A stretch of 64,000 nt of DNA, from the NCBI RefSeq assembly GCF_000499845.2, contig NC_023759.2, forward strand, positions 24,639,500 to 24,703,499, in the 5' to 3' direction. The notes beneath the pieces are model-generated. The model was given only the letters and a program-made list of their open reading frames with translations. It was not told the DNA's origin and ran no database searches. The number at the start of each line of letters is the position of its first letter. The first letter of the stretch is position 1. The translations under genes were made by a program, and so were the position numbers. The stretch is from Phaseolus vulgaris (lineage: Eukaryota; Streptophyta; Magnoliopsida; Fabales; Fabaceae). Shown one piece after another: positions 11,308 through 21,278 of the stretch.

Positions 11308-12016
11308 GGATGCAAGAGCTGAAGAGCAAAAGAGAAAAAGAAAGGGTTCAGAGAAAATGGGTTTGGAGGAGAAAAGGGGAAAAAATGGAGGAATCCTAGG
11401 TGAACCCTACCCACACGAGAGAAAGGAGGAACGAGAGGAACGAAGAAGCACAAGAACGACATCCAAAAAATACAGTAACAGAAACAGTCCCAAGCAGTTC
11501 ATGCAGTAAAGGGAATCATGAAGGAGAGGAAAAACCGTACATTTGGGGATCGAAGGATGTGGAGAGCAGAAGCACGATATAGCAAGGGTCGCGAGAGAGG
11601 AAATTCGAAGAAGATGAACAGTGAGGAAAGGCAGAGAAAGTGGATGTAACAGTGGTTTCAAGCGCGGGGTTTTGGTAACTTAAACGTTACACCTGCAACC
11701 CAAGGGGCGTTAATTGGGGACCGTTTGATTGCGCCGCGTGTCAAGGGATTGGGCGCTCAGGGGAAGCGCAAGAGGCTCTTAGGGATGACCGCGTGATGAA
11801 CCACGTGGCACGCGATTAAGCGTGGCCCCAAAAGGTGTTGTTTTCCCGTTTCAGAGGATGTCCAATCAGCCATTAAGAACACCCCAAGGGTTCAGAGAGT
11901 GTCACGTCAATGTTCCAAGGTTGCCACGTCAGAAAAAATGACACATCACCAGGTGCCACGTAGATAGCGTGGGCGAGGCCTTAGTCTTTTCGCTGAAGAC
12001 AAGTCATCAGCTTAAG
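11308..12016 (-). promoter_or_regulatory. 5' UTR and promoter region of antisense gene, element B
   Basis: No coding potential. On the minus strand an acceptor-like TTCAG lies just before the start codon and a donor-like GTACGG near 11540, suggesting a first non-coding intron, as in D, F and J. Upstream are an inverted repeat GTAAC-N6-GTTAC (11675-11690) and a G-box CCACGTGG (11801-11808). Both recur at matching places in D and J. No clear TATA box. Confidence 0.5.
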
Positions 12017-12029
12017 ACTGGGGGGCTTG
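12017..12029 (+). other. Polypurine tract of element B
   Basis: ACTGGGGGGCTTG ends directly at the TG of the 3' LTR, the usual place for plus-strand priming. The same tract abuts the LTRs of D, F, J and L. Confidence 0.85.
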
Positions 12030-13258
12030 TGTACCGTCCCGTACCCGGGCGTTGACGAAGTCAAGGTCAAAGTCAGCGTCGAAGTCAAAGTCAACGTAAG
12101 GCGTCGCCCGGGTGGGGTGACGCCAAGCGCAGGCGTCGCCAAGAAGAAGCGTCGCCAACAGAAAGGATCGCCAAGATAAGGCGTCGCCTAGCAGGGCGTC
12201 GCTAGGATAAGGCGTCGCCTAGCATGGTGTCGCCAAGGTGGAATAACACAAAAGCAAGGTGACCACAACGCCATTCCCCGACACCCATGGAGGGGGCAAC
12301 GCCGTGGGAAGGCCTTAGACCCCTGATAACCAGGGAATAGTGATGAAGAGAAGGAGAAGGTGGCTTCAAGGCCATAGTGACAGCACCAGTGTAGGGCAGC
12401 CCGACTCGTGAAGTACCCCTGCCGCCCCAGAGACGCCTTTGGGACAGATACGACTCAAGGGGAGGGTCACGCCCAGGGTAGCCAGGTACAGGGTACGAGA
12501 AGAAGGCAGATACGCTCTCAAAGTGAGTGACTAGATTATTGGGGCATGAGTTGGCACCCAAAAAGTCACCCCTTGCGCAGTAGCACTCCCAAGCAGGAGG
12601 ACTCACACGTAGAAACGTCCCCCGATGGGCAGAAACGTCCCCAGATGGGGTCATGGCGTTGTGAGGCCCTCCACGTGTACAACAGCCAGGTCAGAATAGA
12701 AACACCCTTCAGTCAGGTACCAGGTAATTAAAGTCATTCAATACAGTTTCTGTTTTGAGCGTTTCAGGTACTATAAAGGCTCCCAAGCGTTTCAACGTCT
12801 TAAATGCGCTACGTTTTCTAATTAGACGCGTTAATTAAGTGCGTTACGTTTTGTGATTAAAAGCGCTTTAAGGCGCTTTAAATGCTTGGGCAGTTTAAAT
12901 AGCGCTGAGAATGTTGGAAACGGGGTTCGAACTTTTGGCAAACTGACCAGAAACTCTGTAGTTGTTTGCTCGAGCCTTGAGGTGACGCACAAGGGAAAGA
13001 GCTTTGCCAGAAGGAGAAATACACACTAGACACAGTTTCCATTTTTAAGACCTTCAGAGTGCCATACGCGGTGCTCAGAGACGGAGGTGCATAGTTTTGG
13101 TGTTTCTTGCTGGCTGACTTGAGCGTCGAAGTGCAAACAGCCGCTAGGGCGCCCTTTTGTCCTCTTTTTGCAGGAATCCACAGGTAACCAGTGGGAAGGA
13201 GTCCCTAGCTGACGGTCGAGGACGCGCACGAAGACGTCCCAGTCAACCGGACGAAACA
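12030..13258 (+). repeat. 3' LTR of element B (LTR type I)
   Basis: 1229 bp, TGTACCGTCC...GACGAAACA. U3 carries many GGCGTCGCC-like units (about 12105-12236). TATAAAG is at 12772-12778. The 3' half has the shared block GCAAACAGCCGCTAGGGCGC near 13130-13152. The last bases before the 13258 end match the PBS-side end of the D 5' LTR. The first 5 bp outside are ATTTT; the other target copy is lost with the 5' end. Confidence 0.88.
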
Positions 13259-13374
13259 ATTTTGATCAATATATATTTGATTCGAACAAATTTATCTGAA
13301 TTTATGTATTTGTCTGGCTGGGTATGTATAATCGAACATGTTAATTTATATGGGAATTAGCACTAAACAAATTG
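13259..13374. other. AT-rich flank after element B
   Basis: Short AT-rich sequence with no coding potential, similar in composition to 13750-14403. Probably older DNA into which element B inserted. Confidence 0.4.
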
Positions 13375-13749
13375 CACTAAAAGAAATCATTATTTAGAAG
13401 GACGGCTATTTATCATAGTCGGACTTATAAATCCAACACAGGATTTACAAGTGCGGTTATTACCATAGCTGCACTTGTAAATGTGATTTACAAGGGCGAC
13501 TATTTACCAAAGCCACCCTTGTAAATCACATTTACGAGTGCGACTATGGTAATAACCGCACTTGTAAATACATTACCCTAAACCCCGATTCAGAAGCATA
13601 TTAAAGGGCGGCTACTAGAAATAGTCGCTCTTATAAATTGTATTTACAAATGCGGTTATATAGCTGCCCTTGTATCTCTTCGATTTACGAATGCATGCTG
13701 ATCAAATGCTGCTATATAGCCGCCCTTGTTTAGCTTTTTTGCACTAGTG
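13375..13749. mobile_element. CACTA-type miniature element (non-autonomous)
   Basis: About 375 bp starting CACTAAAAG and ending GCACTAGTG, so both ends carry CACTA in inverted orientation. Inside are many alternating copies of GGGCGGCTAT-like and TTTACAAGTGCGG-like units, the subterminal repeat style of plant CACTA elements. A near-perfect 54-bp inverted repeat lies at 13443-13496 and 13516-13569, with three differences and a 19-nt spacer. No transposase. A 3-bp target duplication is not clear (TTG versus TAT). Confidence 0.6.
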
Positions 13750-14403
13750 TATAGATAATATGCACAATATAATTATCTATATTTCACATGCATGTATTGT
13801 TTTACATATCCACACGTGTCATCCCCTTTTTTTCTATCTTTTCTTAATACTTCGATAAAAATAAAGTTCTCTCTCTTTTACTCTTTCTCATTAATTCTTA
13901 CATATTTACTCAACCAAACCATTTTATACAAAAAAATAGACACTTTCTTTAGGATTGTCACAAATATTTTAGAGTTATTATATTGACTAGCAGAAACACA
14001 AGAGTTACCGTGTCTATGTATCCACATTTCCCTCTTTTACTCAATTTTCATAATGATAGAAATATAATATATATACAGAAATAATTTTTTATGAGTCGAA
14101 ATTGAAAAGCAAAAAATAACATGTAAAAGAAATATGAATTTTTTCTCCTATGGTTTGAGTTTCTCTTCTTCTTCTTACAGTTTTTTCTTTTCTTCCATTG
14201 GTGGTATTAGGATTGGAAAGTGTGATGATGTTCACGTTAAGGTTAGGATTCAAGGATAGGATTCACTTGATGGTAGATAAAAAAAAGGATGGTTTTACCA
14301 AAGAATAATGTTGTTTGAAATGGAGTGGAGAGAGTCATTGAAAATGAAAGTTATTTTATTTAATACGTGAGATTTGGTGTAGAAACTGAGTGCGGGTGAG
14401 AGT
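13750..14403. other. AT-rich non-coding sequence
   Basis: About 650 bp, strongly AT-rich, without a convincing reading frame, repeat or match to the elements here. It may be old intergenic DNA between element B and the decayed copia element P. Confidence 0.4.
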
Positions 14404-14675
14404 TGTTGGGTATGAAGTCAAGACCAATTGGGTTGGGCTGAGTAGACACCGTGTTTAGTGAGTGGGCTTAATCATTGTGTCCCTTTTATAATCTCTATTT
14501 AAAGAGATCATTGTACTTGTAATTGGTGTGCAACAGAACAGAATGAAAACCTAATTGTTGCCCGTGTGGATGTAGGTTGTAGTTAGCGACCGAAGCACAT
14601 TAAATCTTGTGTCGTTTATTTTTTTGCAGTTGATTCGTGATTGTGTGTTGCTTCCGCGTGCATTTTTTTCCATCA
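14404..14675 (+). repeat. Short 5' LTR of copia-like element P
   Basis: 272 bp, TGTTGGGTATGAAG...TTCCATCA, followed by a tRNA-Met primer site. It contains TTTATAATC and CTATTTAAAG promoter-like sequences near 14485-14504. No second copy is present, so the left boundary rests on the TG start and on position. Confidence 0.6.
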
Positions 14676-14677
14676 AG

Positions 14678-14693
14678 TGGTATCAGAGCTTGG
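14678..14693 (+). other. Primer binding site, initiator tRNA-Met (element P)
   Basis: TGGTATCAGAGCTTGG, the common plant Ty1/copia primer site, two bases after the LTR end. Confidence 0.85.
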
Positions 14694-14763
14694 TTCGTTT
14701 ACACACTAGAGATCTTATCAGCAAAATTAATCGACGAGACATAAAAATTGCGGCTACAGCAAC

Positions 14764-15014
14764 GTCCCAAAGCAAGGGCTTCGCAGGGTCTGGAGTATAG
14801 TCCCAAAGCTAAGGTTTCATAGAGGCGGCGGCTACGTCCCGAAGCTAGGGTTTCGCATAGGCGGCAGCAGCGTCCAAAGCTAGGGTTTCACATGGGCTGC
14901 AGTAGTGTCCAAAAATTAGGGTTTCGCAGAGGCGGCAGCAGCATCCCAAAGCGAGGGTTTCTTAGGGGCTGCAACGACGTCTCAAAGTTAGGGTTTCACG
15001 GTGGCCCAGGACTC
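14764..15014 (+). repeat. 36-bp tandem repeat in the element P leader
   Basis: Seven degenerate units, each marked by a GTCCCAAAGC-like start and an AGGGTTTC-like centre, at 14764, 14800, 14836, 14872, 14907, 14943 and 14979. Spacing is 36, 36, 36, 35, 36 and 36 bp. A 36-bp unit equals 12 codons. A short frame from 14892 reads a 12-residue repeat with K-L-G-F, but nothing shows it is translated. Confidence 0.75.
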
Positions 15015-15427
15015 GCGACAGCCCATAACTGCGACTTGCAGCAGGTGCCCGTAGTAGGCGATGTGACGTGCAGTGGTGTGGGTCGCGACAAAAATGGTGG
15101 AGACTCGCGATGATGTGCAGGTGGCTTGCTCGTAGTAGGGTCATGTCCAGAAAGTGCGGCGGAGTGCGCCAGTGCGACGGCGGATCGCATTTCGCGACGA
15201 ACAGGTGCAGGTGCTTGCGGTGAGCGAGATGACACGGAGGTGCAGTGCGATGGCAGTGATGGAAGACGCAGGGTGCGCGCGTGCATTTTTCTGCTAGTGC
15301 AGCAGTGACGGTGCATTGCTAGGCGCGGGGTGTGGCTATTTTTCGCTGCGGCACGGAGTTATGACAGTTCAGTTACTAAGCACATCAATATTCGATCTTA
15401 GCCAGACTTACGTTAGTGGGCATTAAT
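15015..15427 (+). other. Leader DNA of element P between repeat and gag remnant
   Basis: G-rich sequence with many GCGAC and GTGCAG words and short open frames only. No recognised protein. It probably replaces or precedes the missing gag N-terminus. Confidence 0.35.
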
Positions 15428-16340
15428 TTCGATGATGATGTTCAAGCTTTATTATTGCTATTGTCTTTGCCTAACAGTTGGTCCGGAACGGTTATCACAG
15501 TTACCAGTTCAGCGGGATATGATGGATTCACTTTTGAGAGGTAAGAAATATCGGAGGTAGTGGGAGCAAGATCAGAAGGAGTCAGTCAAAGACTCAAGAT
15601 TGCTCAAGTGTAACATATTGGAACTACAAGGAGGTGGGGCATTTCAGGAATCAATGCCCATATGATAAACAAGTCAACATTGCAGAAGACTCCGCGAGCG
15701 AGGACCTCTTAGTCTATTGCGCAGATAATAGTGTGGATTCCTGGGTCATGGATTCTGGTGCTTCATTTCATGCTACCCACAACAGTGAAGCATTACAGAA
15801 TCTAGTTATTGGGGACTTTGGAAAGGTAAGACTAGCGGACAACAAAACTCTTGATGTTACGGCCATGGGTAACATAGTGTTGAAGACGCCAATCGATTTC
15901 TGGACTTTGAAGGATGTCATAGTTGTTCCAAGCTTGACGAAAAGTTTGATTTCTATTAGGCAGTTGGACGAACAAGGACATGATGTGAAATTTGGAAATC
16001 AGTAGTGGAAGGTCGTCAAGGGAAATCTTGTCATGGCCCGCGAAAGAAAGACAGGTTCGTTGTATATGGTCGGATTACCGTATAAGGGAGTGGCCATCCT
16101 AGTTCAGAAGATAAACAAAGTCCGGTTCATAGAATCTCGTGGGTAGAAGAGGGTTGTCTTTACAAGAGAGAAGCCCAGAGCCACAGGTCAGATTCAAGAT
16201 GAACGAGCATGGAAAGGTTCAGGTAGACCAATCAGAGAAACTTATGGCAGTGGGAGCATGGGTCGTGTTTCAGCTGAAGTCCCTAAACGACAGTGGGTTA
16301 GGAGAACTAGTATTCCAACTATTGAAACATCTCTAGAAAA
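15428..16340 (+). pseudogene. Decayed copia gag and protease (element P)
   Basis: A gag-like stretch with V-Q-A-L-L-L-L-L-S-L-P-N-S-W starts near 15428. After a frame change it reaches a zinc knuckle (near 15615-15656) ending G-H-F-R-N-Q-C; the first two Cys are Tyr. Next is a protease with W-V-M-D-S-G-A-S-F-H (about 15739-15770) and L-I-S-I-R-Q-L. TAG ends the frame at 16003-16005; beyond it, K-G-N-L-V and G-S-L-Y-M resemble the gag-pre-integrase region. Integrase, RT and RNase H are absent. A dead, non-autonomous Ty1/copia element. Confidence 0.75.
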
Positions 16341-16551
16341 TTTCTTGTTGAGAATGGAGTATGTTTGTTCTCAGGCTATTCCAGGATCCGGCAGTCCTGT
16401 AAGTGGGAACAGGTAGGAACAAAGAACGAGTCAGTGACTGACGTGTTGAAACTCAGGGGAGTTTTAACGAAGTCTTCAAAATGATTAAGAAGGCTAGTGG
16501 CAACTAGAGGTGGAACATTGAGTTTCGTCGACAGATTACAGAAGTTGTACC
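16341..16551 (+). other. Tail of element P, up to the Sirevirus insertion
   Basis: No coding potential. The sequence is cut by the Sirevirus LTR at 16552. No P 3' LTR is found in the window, so it was lost or lies elsewhere. Confidence 0.4.
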
Positions 16552-18855
16552 TGTTAAAATGTATGGCTTTAAACTAGAGGGCGGTGAATGGTTTAAAGAG
16601 GGTTTTTAAAAACTTTTAAGCCAAGAATGAATTTACTTCGAGAATCACTTGATTTAGAAATCGATTTTGCTAAAACACAAAGCAAAAAGCACAACACCAG
16701 AAAAACAATCAGTTGTTTATACCAGTTTACAAATATTAAAACTGAATTTAAAGAGATTAAGGATAGAGAAAATGCATACAGAGATTTATACTGGTTCACT
16801 CTAAACCCAGAGTTACATCCAGTCTTCCCAGAAAACACTGGGGAAATCCACTAAGCAATCAACCCTAGATCACTTACAACACAACCAAAGAAGTGACCTT
16901 GATCCCCTCAAGACACACACTTCCTTTTGTCAGCAGAACAACACTAAGAATGCTGATCTTGATCCCCTCAAGAACACACAACACTTTTCAGCAACACACA
17001 GAAAGTTTCTTTCAAAAGAACAAAGGATTACACTTGTTACAGAACTAATCTGAAATCAATACAAGATGAAAAATCCTATCTCACACTCTTTGATCAAACT
17101 CAATCTCTAAGCAATCTCAACTTTTCAAAATCTCAATCTCTTGAAAAACTCAAATATGTTTTTCTGTATATATTCAAAGTTGTTGTTTGTTATCAAATCT
17201 TAACAAACTATTCATTGCATTTAAAGATTGGTCAAAGCATTAAAAACTAGAGTGTAAATAGTTGTAAAAAATTTAATGCTCAGTCAAAGCAAAAAAATAG
17301 TTTTCTGTTATGGTACAAAAACAAACAATCGGTTGTTTCCACGAATCAATCGGTTGTTTTGGTTTTGATAGCAAGTCAACCATAAAAACAGTTTTCAACC
17401 TTTCTAAAAACACCTAAGTATAAAACAATCGGTTGTTTCGACAAAACAACAGGTTGTTTTTCACTTAGTTTGAAAAACATTTTTCTTTTAAAAGGATTGA
17501 GAGTGCTTATGCTTTGAATTCAATCAAGAGTGGATTATACATAAAATATACCCCAAATCCTATCTAAAAGACAGCTCAGCAACAACAAGCATAACCAGCC
17601 TTACATCATCCTTCAAAGGTGATCTGATCGGTCATCGGTAGTCGATGACGTCAGCAACAGAGAACCACGTGGACCACTCGCAGGGTGACACGTGGACCAG
17701 GTGGCAGAGAGGTCAGGGGGACGATCGCCAGAGCGGTGATCGGTGGTCAGTAAGCAAGTGACCACCGATAGATCAGGCGGCAGAGAGGTCGGGGGACAGA
17801 TCATCCAGAATGGTGATCGGTGGTCAGTAGCCAAGTGGCTACCAACAGACCAGTTCTCAGACTAACGCCTGAAGGCAGAACGCGAGGAGCAAATAAACAC
17901 TGATCAGTCATCGGGTGTATTGTCATCGGGGTCTCGTGTTACACGCAGTTAAACTGGGACTGAGGTTCCCAGCGAGAGCGTTACGCATGGATCTCGCATG
18001 AGCACACCTCAGGGAATCATCCACGAGAGTGGCCTGAGGGAACTAGTAAACCAGTCAGTGATTGGTGATTCCCTCAACCCATTACGTGCGTGGCATCGTG
18101 AAGGGTAAGTCGCCTACGCAGAGAGCAGCGTTTTGGTGAGTGTGCCTAGACCAGCCACACCCGACGTTCTCCTAAGAGTATGCGATTTACCCAGATAAGA
18201 GAAATATCCTAAGCTACTCCGCAAGGGCGTAACTTAGGCACACAAAGAGAAGCGCCAGAGCCCTTCCAGTAAATGACACGTGTGTGGTTAGATGTGAGTT
18301 GCAGGCCTCCACGTGTCACCATCTGAGAGGGGTGCGGTCCAGACAAAAGTGCACTCCGTACCATTAAGGGTACAGACAGGAGCAGCCCAGCGCAGAGACG
18401 CGCGGACACGCACAGACACCCACACTCTCTGATTCTGCAGGTACACTGTCTCTGAAAAGCATAACAGGTTTCTGACACATGCCAGAAAAGCACAACAGAA
18501 TTCTGTTATGCCCAGAAACAGAGACAGAGAGATAAAAGGAGGAATCAGGGAGAGAACTGGGGGATACAAGAAACAGAGAGCAAGAGTTTTTCACACACAC
18601 TACTAGTTTTCTATTCTTTGGTGGTTCTGTGGACTAACTTGATCGTCGGAGTGCAAACGGCCGCTAGAGGCACCGTCTGTGTGTTTTGCAGGCCACGTCT
18701 GGAGAAGCAAGAGAAGGCTCTGAGGGTGATTCTGCAGAAGACACAGTCGCGTAGACAGGGCAGAGAGTGCTACGAAGCGATTCCTCCACGTTCGAGTTGC
18801 CGGCAGGATCAAAAGGGTTTGGATTCTTCAAAGCTTGAACACACTTGGTTCAACA
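16552..18855 (-). repeat. 3' LTR of a Sirevirus-like copia element (S), split by a solo LTR
   Basis: Minus-strand LTR: TGTTGAACCAAG... at 18855 to ...CATTTTAACA at 16552. Removing the nested solo LTR and one target copy leaves about 1107 bp. A PPT (GGGGGAGAT) abuts 18855. Five copies of a palindromic 16-mer, consensus AAACAATCGGTTGTTT, are at 16703, 17323, 17344, 17423 and 17444. The outer flank at 16547-16551 is GTACC; its partner is missing because the 5' part of S is gone. Confidence 0.75.
17620..18811 (+). repeat. Solo LTR, A type
   Basis: 1192 bp, TGATCTGATCGG...GGCAGGATCA, nearly the reverse complement of the element A LTR. It is flanked by perfect 5-bp direct repeats AAAGG (17615-17619 and 18812-18816). 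No internal sequence remains, so it is a solo LTR left by LTR-LTR recombination. TATA-like ATAAAAG near 18532. Confidence 0.95.
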
Positions 18856-19181
18856 ATCTCCCCCTATTTGGTGAAGACAAATCCTTGGTGCTTGTGTTGG
18901 ATTTGATTGAATCTGAAGCAATTCCTGCAAAAATAACATATAGACAGTCCAATGCTTCTTACAGCAGCAGGTTAGATTTTCACACATTGAAAGCATATTT
19001 CCTGATAAACAATTGGTTGTTTACACCAAACAATCGGTTGTTTCTATCAGCAACAGCAGAAACAGTTTTATATCAGAGATTTTAACAGATTTAAACTGTT
19101 TCAGAGAAAGATACACAAGAACCAATTAATTCTCCCCCTATTTGTCTTCACAAATAGACTCTAACATGTATTAAAACAGAT
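18856..19181 (-). other. 3' untranslated region and polypurine tracts of Sirevirus S
   Basis: Between the RNase H stop and the LTR. Two near-identical purine tracts (minus strand TAGGGGGAGA) lie at about 18857-18866 and 19130-19140. Multiple PPTs are a known Sirevirus trait. Two more palindromic 16-mers are at 19007 and 19028. Confidence 0.6.
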
Positions 19182-19597
19182 TTAGGAGAGATTATTAAGA
19201 TTAAGGATACCTAACTCATTTCTTTGAAAGAAGAACCTCCCTTTTGGTAGTGGTTTAGTGAAGATATCATCTAACTGCAGTTTTGTTTCTACAAACTTCA
19301 CTTCACAGTCCCCATTGCTTACATGATCTCTGATGAAATGTTGTCGTATCTCAATATGTTTGGTCCTTGAGTGCTCAATCTGATTTTTGGTAAGATTGAT
19401 GGCACTTGTGTTATCACACATCAAAGGGACTTTGCTGATTTTTAATCCAAAGTCTGCAAGTTTTTGTTTGAGCCATAGAATTTGTGCACACCAACTTCCA
19501 GCAGCTATATACTCAGCTTCAGTAGTAGAGAGAGCAACACATGCTTGCTTCTTGTTATGCCATGAGATTAGGCTAGAGCCAAGAAGGTGGCAAGTGC
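19182..19597 (-). pseudogene. Ty1/copia RNase H fragment (Sirevirus S)
   Basis: C-terminal end of a copia polyprotein on the minus strand. It begins in D-R-K-S-T-S-G, followed by S-T-T-E-A-E-Y-I-A, W-L-K-Q-K-L, C-D-N-T-S-A-I, T-K-H-I-E-I-R-Q-H-F-I-R-D and D-I-F-T-K-P-L, then the stop. The style and following PPT fit the Sirevirus group. All upstream pol is missing: near 19597 the sequence switches to gypsy element E in the opposite direction. The open frame crosses the junction but its first residues are not copia. Confidence 0.88.
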
Positions 19598-20460
19598 CAC
19601 TTGTGCTCTTCCTATCTACCCGCGAGGGCGACGCCCGAAGCAGATGCACCCATGGAAGAAGGCCCTGACGATGCGGCGCCCGTGGAAGAGGCGGCGCCCA
19701 TCGAGGATGGTAGCAGGGAACAACCGGCGGCTAACGCCGTGGAGAGGGAGATTGGCGGCAAAACGTTTAAGTTAGGAAGTTTGCTGAGCCCAGAAGAACA
19801 GGAAGGGGTGGCAGAGGTGATTTCACGCCACTTGGATGCTTTCGCATGGTCCGCCTTGGATATGCCCGACATCGACCCTGATTTCTTGTGTCATCTCCTC
19901 AGCATGGACGCCACGGTCCGCCCCGTACGCCAAAGAAGGAGGAAGTTTAACGAAGAGAGGCAGCTGGTGGTAAAGGATGAAACGCAGAAGCTGTTGAGCG
20001 CTGGTCACATCAGGGAGATTCAATACCCTGAGTGGCTAGCCAACGTCGTCTTGGTGAAGAAGGCGAATGGGAAGTGGAGGATGTGCGTGGACTTCACGGA
20101 CTTGAATAAGGCGTGCCCGAAGGACTCGTACCCACTACCCAACATCGACGCATTGGTGGATAGTGCATCCGGCAGCAAGGTGCTGAGCTTCCTGGACGCA
20201 TTCTCGGGGTACAACCAGATCAAGATGCACCCGAGAGATGAGAGTAAAACTGCATTCATGACGGAGACTTGCAGTTACTGTTATAAGGTGATGCCTTTTG
20301 GGCTGAAAAACGCGGGCGCCACATACCAAAGGCTAATGGACAAGGTCCTGGCGCCCATGCTAGGGAGGAATGTGTACGCCTACGTGGATGACATGGTGGT
20401 GGCGTCGCGGGATAGGGCACAGCACATGGTAGACCTGGAGGAGTTGTTCGTCACAATATC
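19598..20460 (+). pseudogene. gag-pol fragment (linker to RT), left part of element E
   Basis: Sense-strand fragment of a D-family polyprotein. It starts in the acidic, Glu/Pro/Ala-rich linker after protease (P-M-E-E-G-P-D-D-A-A-P-V-E-E), passes I-G-G-K-x-F-K-L and D-P-D-F-L-C-H, then RT through F-L-D-A-F-S-G-Y-N-Q and Y-V-D-D-M (about 20379-20400). It ends at V-T-I-S, exactly where the F LTR starts. The next conserved residues (R-L-K-L-N-P-E-K) resume at 29560. Gag and protease are lost on the left. No stop codons. Confidence 0.9.
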
Positions 20461-21278
20461 TGATCCTGCCTGTTGACCGGAACGCTGGAAACTGCCTCGT
20501 CAAGGGATCGACGTGCGCACCGCTTCAAAACCTCCGTTCCTCTTCGAGATCCACCTCAAGAACCTGCAAAGGAACAGAACGGCGCCGTTGCGGCCGATCG
20601 CACTCCAACGCAAATACTAAGAGAACAGGAACCGTGCAAATTCTCTCTCACAGTGTGCTCTAGAACTCGCAAGCGTAAAGAGTATAATCTGAACGTGCGT
20701 ACCTGAGAAAGTTCGTTGAGAACTCTTATATACCTGGTTACTTTCTCTCTCCTGGCAGTTACAGACTTGGACACGTGGCTCGCATCTAGTCGTACACGTG
20801 CCTTCATCTGGAGCCTCCTTGACTTGGGCGCTGCTTCTACTCTCGTTTTTGGCTAAGTTACTTATGCATGGTACTGCCCAGTGCATAGCTTAACTTGGGA
20901 GTGCGATCTCTACTGGAACTGGCGAGTTAGGGTGCCTTCATACACCTTCCCTGTGGTCTCGCCGGCCGCCTTCATAATCTGCACCAACTTCATTCTCTGG
21001 CGATGTGCTTTCTCTGGCGATCTCCAATCACTAGGTCGCCTGAACTTACATATGGCGATTTCCAATCACTAGGTCGCCTGAACTTACATCTGGCGACTTC
21101 ACCTTTAACACGGTGATCGCCGGCTCTGGTATGCTGGAGATCGGAGCACGCCAACTTAACAACTGGCGACTTCACGAACCCCCCGACTTCCTTCCCTTCT
21201 GCCAACCTGGCGCCTTGTCAACACACCTATACTGTAGTTGGATGCCACGTCATCACTTCCGACTACCAGGGCGGTACA
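20461..21278 (-). repeat. 3' LTR of element F (LTR type III)
   Basis: 818 bp; plus strand TGATCCTGCC...GGCGGTACA. The same LTR is at 38452-39340 and 58763-59650 (about 888 bp). It has TATATAAG (minus strand) at 20725-20732. A 37-bp direct duplication inside (core TCACTAGGTCGCCTGAACTT, copies near 21016 and 21053) is single in M. It abuts E pol on the left. Confidence 0.9.

Noticed and set aside
12202..12654. A 150-codon minus-strand frame in the B LTR
   Set aside because: It lies entirely inside LTR U3. The D LTR copies do not keep it.
13443..13569. The 54-bp inverted repeat as a microRNA gene
   Set aside because: It is part of a CACTA-type subterminal repeat array, and the long near-perfect pairing resembles transposon siRNA sources rather than a miRNA precursor.
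14892..15113. A small protein gene with 12-residue repeats
   Set aside because: Only part of the array is in this frame, no start context or conservation is visible, and it lies in a leader region.
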